A DNA stretch of 64,000 nt from Balanoglossus misakiensis. Lineage: Eukaryota > Hemichordata. Where the stretch lies: the NCBI GenBank assembly GCA_040954595.2, contig CM082585.2, positions 9,610,001-9,674,000 of the forward strand, written 5' to 3'. Under the pieces are notes generated by a model. That model ran no database searches. It was not told the DNA's origin and saw nothing but the letters and a program-made list of their open reading frames with translations. Position numbers and translations under genes: made by a program. Within the stretch, counting starts at the first letter, position 1; each line of letters begins with the position of its first letter. Below are positions 59,801-64,000 of the stretch, piece by piece.

Positions 59801-62385
59801 TAATTATCCATTATAGTACATTATGAAGTTCCTCGCACGTTTTTGTTAAAAAGTATATTTATTAGTCGTGGTGTAAATTCAATTTGGTAAAAAAATTGTC
59901 TCCTTCGATATTAATATTTTTCAGTAAATCCAGTTGACTTGGGCGGAAGTTCGATCATCAGCCAGCCAGTCGGAGATCCCGGCCTTGCTACAGACACATA
60001 TCTCCTTATAAGGTAAAATCAAAATAATTGATGCGCAGAAGTTTCTCTCCCATCCTTTGCCATGCGCGTGGAGGGCGCTCAGGCCCTGTGCTTTGCTATA
60101 CGAACATCTCCTGTTTGCTATGGTTACGATACGATGGACGACCATACTTTCATCTTTTTATGTCAGGACTCACCTTTGTTTTACAGCATGTTCATTTTTT
60201 TTATTCACAGCGGATTACTGGTTACCTATTGGACGCTATTGGAACTGAAAAAGTGCGACACCGTGAACTGGTTGGCTTTCGCTGTGCATAAGCTAATAAG
60301 GTCGGCAAAAACGTGTTAATTTAGTGGTACATTCGTGTGGTTCGTTTCCCGAACATGTAACAAATAATACTATGGCATTTTGGTGGAAAATTGTTTGTTG
60401 CTTTGGTCAAGAGACTTGCTTACGCCTGCCCATATCTGTCGATCAAGTATTCGAATGACCATATGGTGGCGCATTTTTGTCGCGTGGCCACCCACTGAAA
60501 ATCTAGTTTTCAACTTTCCATCGAAACTGTGGCTGAATTTGGAAGGGTGACGGTCTGTACCTTTAATTTTCTTCCCCCAGGTTATCACCAAGCTACTACT
60601 TCGCGCTCTTTTTCTTCATGTACGTGTCCGTGTACATCAGCAAGGGGCCGATGCAGTTCATGTTAGAGGCGGCCATCGAACCCTGCTACGACTACTGGTG
60701 GACGAATCTGCTGTACATTCAGAACCTGTACCCGTACCTGGACCCACTACGCCAGCGGTGCATGGGGTGGTCCTGGTGTGTTTGTTTGTTGGCGCAGTAT
60801 TACGTCATCACGCCGTTCATAGCGCTGGCCCTACACTGGTAAGCTGATTCGTGTAGTGTAGGATATGATGAGCGAGAAATTAGAGCAAGAAAGCAAAAAT
60901 AATTTCTCGAGAGATTGGGAAAAGTGAAGGATTTTAAGTCCGTCCCCGAAAAGTCGTTCATAATCCTCTATTTCTCTCACTTTGAATACGCAGGAAGAAG
61001 AGCGTGGGATTCTTTCTCATTGGCCTTTTCTTCATCGTCGATTTCGTGAGCACGGGACTCCTATCTTGGTACTACGGATTACCAGCTGTTGGAGGTCTGC
61101 CGTAAGTATCCAATATAATACGCTGCATCACGCTATTCACGATCGACACCCTCAAAGGGTGACAGTGAACAGTAGGGGAACAGGGTAAAGATAGACCAAA
61201 AATGGAAAATAAACAAACAACAACATCCATGACTCTCCAAATTAAACATGTTCTTTCATCATTTTTAAGGTATTACAACGAGAACGCTTCAGACAGCCCT
61301 TTTGCAGACTACATCTATACAAAACCACATACACGTCTTTCGAGCTATCTCGTTGGAATCTGCCTCGGTTATATTCTAGTGCACCATAATACAAAGAGGA
61401 GAATAAATAAGGTTTGTGCAACCGATTTTCAACCGTACACACACGAAAAATAAGAAAAGGTTATACCATATACTCTGGTTCCAGGGTCGATGTCCGCGGG
61501 ATACATGGTTTGTTTTCAATACACGTTTTCCCGTACCTTAGGACAACTTGCATCATGTAAAGCAGTGTAGAATTATGTCGCATTTGTTACTTTCTAGTTC
61601 TTGCAAGCGGTATGCTGGATCTTGTCGATTGTCAGTGGTTTCACAATGGTTTACTGCAAGTATTGGGCGGGCAAAGAGCCGGCGTGGACCCAAGCGATGA
61701 CCGTGGCCTTCTTGACCTTCAATCGTTTTCTGTTTTCCCTGGCTGTTGGGTGGTGTCTCTTTGCCTGTGCGACGGGACGTGGAGGTGTGTGGAATTTGAA
61801 AACTTTCCAATGTAGTTGGTCCACTTTGCTACAAAAGTATTTCGAGATTGTGAGAAAATGTCATGTATGACGAGGTAGTTTTCCGTGATAGTGGTGGTGG
61901 TAGTCGCAGCTTGTCCACGACTCACTTTCTCAATGTTAATAACTTAGCTCAAATGTATCACTCAGGTCCTGTCAACAGGTTTTTATCATGGAAGTTTTTC
62001 TTCCCGCTCGGACGCCTTACCTATGTGGTATACTTGATTCACCCAATCATCATGGCGAAGTTTGCGGCTGGCGGAGAGAGACAGATTTTTGTCAGCGATT
62101 TGAATTTTGTGAGTGTAGCCTAACGGACACTTTTGTTTCCTTGCTTACAGCGTAAGCTGAAAACTTGCATTAAAACTTCTTATCCGAACCATGCTTTCCT
62201 TTTGAGAAGATATTAACGATGAGCAGAACAAAACTAATTCATGTTATGTGGTTTTGTTTCAGATGTACCTCTACGTTGCTCAACTCTTCTTCAGCTATTT
62301 CGTGGCGTTTTTTGTCTCGCTTCTTTTTGAGAGACCCTATCTGCAACTGGAAAAGGCGATTTATAAGAGATATTTCCGAACTTAG
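56891..62385 (+). CDS. NRF-6-type acyltransferase-3 membrane protein, copy 2
   Basis: Fourteen exons: 56891-57329, 57973-58148, 58535-58619, 58859-58961, 59108-59445, 59607-59777, 59925-60012, 60211-60300, 60581-60838, 60994-61101, 61270-61411, 61598-61784, 61966-62108, 62263-62385; 2,451 bp, 816 residues. The start MSPHIFLSLCLAFHGISIAN is a signal peptide; an upstream in-frame start at 56831 is unlikely. The luminal domain has YNCVPRERYA, VCVPDTCTKEEV and YCDYDE. A first helix (IAVTGVVGLLVIIATLI) and a strongly acidic linker follow, then the acyltransferase-3 domain (DTYLLISGLLVTY, IRLSPSYYF, YWWT, IHPIIM). Eight exons have the same length as in copy 1, and every intron is at the same place. 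Met428 again replaces the R-x10-H His. Confidence 0.92.
57462..57474 (+). repeat. Poly-C run (13 C)
   Basis: Homopolymer in intron 1 of NRF copy 2; a matching poly-G run of 13 lies at 57912-57924 in the same intron. Confidence 0.9.
57912..57924 (+). repeat. Poly-G run (13 G)
   Basis: Homopolymer just upstream of exon 2 of NRF copy 2. It could pair with the C run at 57462-57474 in the transcript. Confidence 0.9.
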
Positions 62386-64000
62386 GATGGACTTGCCAGA
62401 CAGTGAGAGTAGTCCTGAGCGAAATTTGTTCATACATACAAACATAATTTGAATTTTGAATTTTTATTGTAACTCATTTGTATTTCACAAAGTTGGGCTT
62501 ACAAGCAGTATAAAAGTCCCCAGACTAAATTAGCTGTGATTCTGTCTGTCATTTACTTAGGCAGATCAAACACGTTTACCGGCTTTGCGCATGTTTCATT
62601 TTGTCCACGACCCTCAAGAAAAGCTCAACTTTACCCGCATACACCAATTCTGGCGATGTGGGGCATGATTTTTTGCAAGTCGGTCACGAATAATATATTT
62701 ATTTCATTGTCTGAACCCCAAATCAGAAACATTCGGGCCGCGAGATCCATGAAAACAAACTCTGCCCTGTCGAAGAAATGTATTACGCGCAATGCATGCT
62801 TTGTGCGCATTGCAACTTCGGAAAACGCCCTCAACAGTTGAGTTTCGAAATCAACATTTCACGCGGTGACATGTAGCCACCTGCCCATGAATTCCTAATG
62901 ACCTGAAAATTCTCAGCAAGAAGTGTTAATTGTGTGAAGCGGGCCAACAGTCGTGTCAAGTAAGTGCTTTATTATGCTCACATTTACTTAACACACCAGC
63001 AGTGACGTTTTTTGAAGGTGTTAATGAAAGCCACGCGCCCTGGACATGTCAGCCACTCGGCGCGCGAGATGAACTTCTTCAAAACAAAGTGTGACTGCAT
63101 AATTACATGTCACCTGTGAGACATCAATGGCTGCGAAATTTCAATCAATATTCTGTTCAGCCCGTTAGTTTTCGAAAGATAATGAACACAAGCGACCGTG
63201 ATAATGACCGCTGTTCCGTAACGACGACGTGAATCGTTCTATTTGAATGACACCATGCGCCCAGACGATATAAAATGTCAAAACAACCTCTCTCCCCCAC
63301 ATTCAAATTTGTACATAATCAGCTGTGCGTTTTTTGTTGTGTAATACGTCACTGTGGATGGTGTACTTCAACTACTTGTAGTACAACTTGTCCTTGCGGT
63401 CAAATTAAATTCAGTGGTTACGCAATTCAGGCTGCAAAAATGTTTGTTTGGGTCAGGTTATGTTACTCATGTTATGTTGTCAGCTGAGAAGCCATTGTAT
63501 CATTGATGCCTCCATGACCCCCCCCCCCCCCCCCCCCAAGTGGTCAATGACCGTATACACTGCATGTTGTATCCGTGCTTCCCACTCAAAAAGTGACAGC
63601 GCACACGTTGGGTCAAGTGGCCTATTTACAGTTAAATTTCGGTCACTTAAGTTTTCTTTGTCAGCCGGGTGTCTTTCAGAAGAGACGTTGCTACACACTA
63701 GATATCTGCAGCGAAACTATGTATGCAGGGAAACCCCCAAAGTTTTAACAATAAATTTGCATTGGGAATGGGAGTGTATATCACCAGGCCATCTCTATAT
63801 AATATAAGTGACAAATAATGGTATGCATGAAATTAAATGAAATCGTAGAATGTCGAGTTGCTGTGTCTTTGCACACATGTACATTCACACTGTTAGAGCA
63901 GCTTCATACAGTCACCTCACAATGACTTGGCAATTTGTGACTGACAACAATTCTATAGTATTATCTACCAGGTATGCCATGTCAACAAACAATGGCATTC
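62386..64000. other. 3'-flanking region, no gene recognised
   Basis: The remaining sequence has only short frames with no splice-consistent or family-like coding. It holds the 3' UTR of NRF copy 2 and a 20-C run at 63518-63537. I found no close AATAAA after the stop. Confidence 0.55.
63518..63537 (+). repeat. Poly-C run (20 C)
   Basis: Longest homopolymer in the window; a likely assembly or sequencing weak point. Confidence 0.95.

Noticed and set aside
1-64000. tRNA, rRNA, CRISPR or prokaryotic operon features
   Set aside because: None was recognised by eye; direct repeats present are microsatellites or single pairs, not spaced arrays.

Overview
This is a window of an intron-rich metazoan nuclear genome. 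Every gene model assembled here uses GT-AG splice sites and closes in frame across all its exons. Gene content and local gene order point to an invertebrate deuterostome such as a hemichordate, amphioxus or echinoderm. The exact group cannot be fixed from sequence alone. No bacterial operon features, CRISPR arrays or rRNA genes were seen, and no tRNA gene was recognised.

Layout from left to right. (1) 2.0-11.4 kb, minus: a 29-exon gene for a roughly 1,381-residue type I membrane protein. It carries eight EGF modules, a long series of protease-inhibitor-type modules (WAP, thyroglobulin type-1, antistasin, Kunitz, other Cys-rich modules) with two Ig domains, then a SEA domain, one membrane helix and a short cytoplasmic tail. 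(2) 14.6-18.67 kb, minus: SUCLA2, the mitochondrial ADP-forming succinyl-CoA ligase beta subunit, 13 exons. (3) 18.9-37.8 kb, plus: one PPP2R3 gene (PP2A B'' regulatory subunit), divergent from SUCLA2. It has two alternative coding first exons, one resembling vertebrate PPP2R3B (PR70) and one resembling PPP2R3A (PR130). Its 8.6-kb intron holds an antisense gene for a secreted acidic low-complexity protein with its own TATA box. (4) 40.7-41.8 kb, minus: an intronless MSL2 E3 ubiquitin ligase. (5) 42.5-46.2 kb, minus: two tandem PUDP-like HAD phosphatases. (6) 46.6-48.85 kb, plus: a PNPLA4-like patatin lipase with unusual acidic N- and C-terminal extensions. (7) 50.4-62.4 kb, plus: two tandem NRF-6-type (nose resistant to fluoxetine) membrane acyltransferase-3 proteins with matching 14-exon structures. 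Both have Met where the family's R-x10-H motif has His.

The order PPP2R3-MSL2-PUDP-PUDP-PNPLA4 matches two human regions: PPP2R3A-MSL2 at 3q22 and PPP2R3B...PUDP...PNPLA4 at Xp22.3. This is what would be expected if the window keeps the pre-duplication arrangement and the two vertebrate regions are whole-genome-duplication descendants. The combined PR130-type and PR70-type first exons in one gene fit the same picture.

Structural curiosities include a perfect 33-bp-stem inverted repeat in the first PPP2R3 intron, a decayed copy of a PPP2R3 exon just upstream of the real one, a 23-bp direct repeat flanking one NRF exon, a coding minisatellite, and two dispersed repeat families recognised by comparison within the window.
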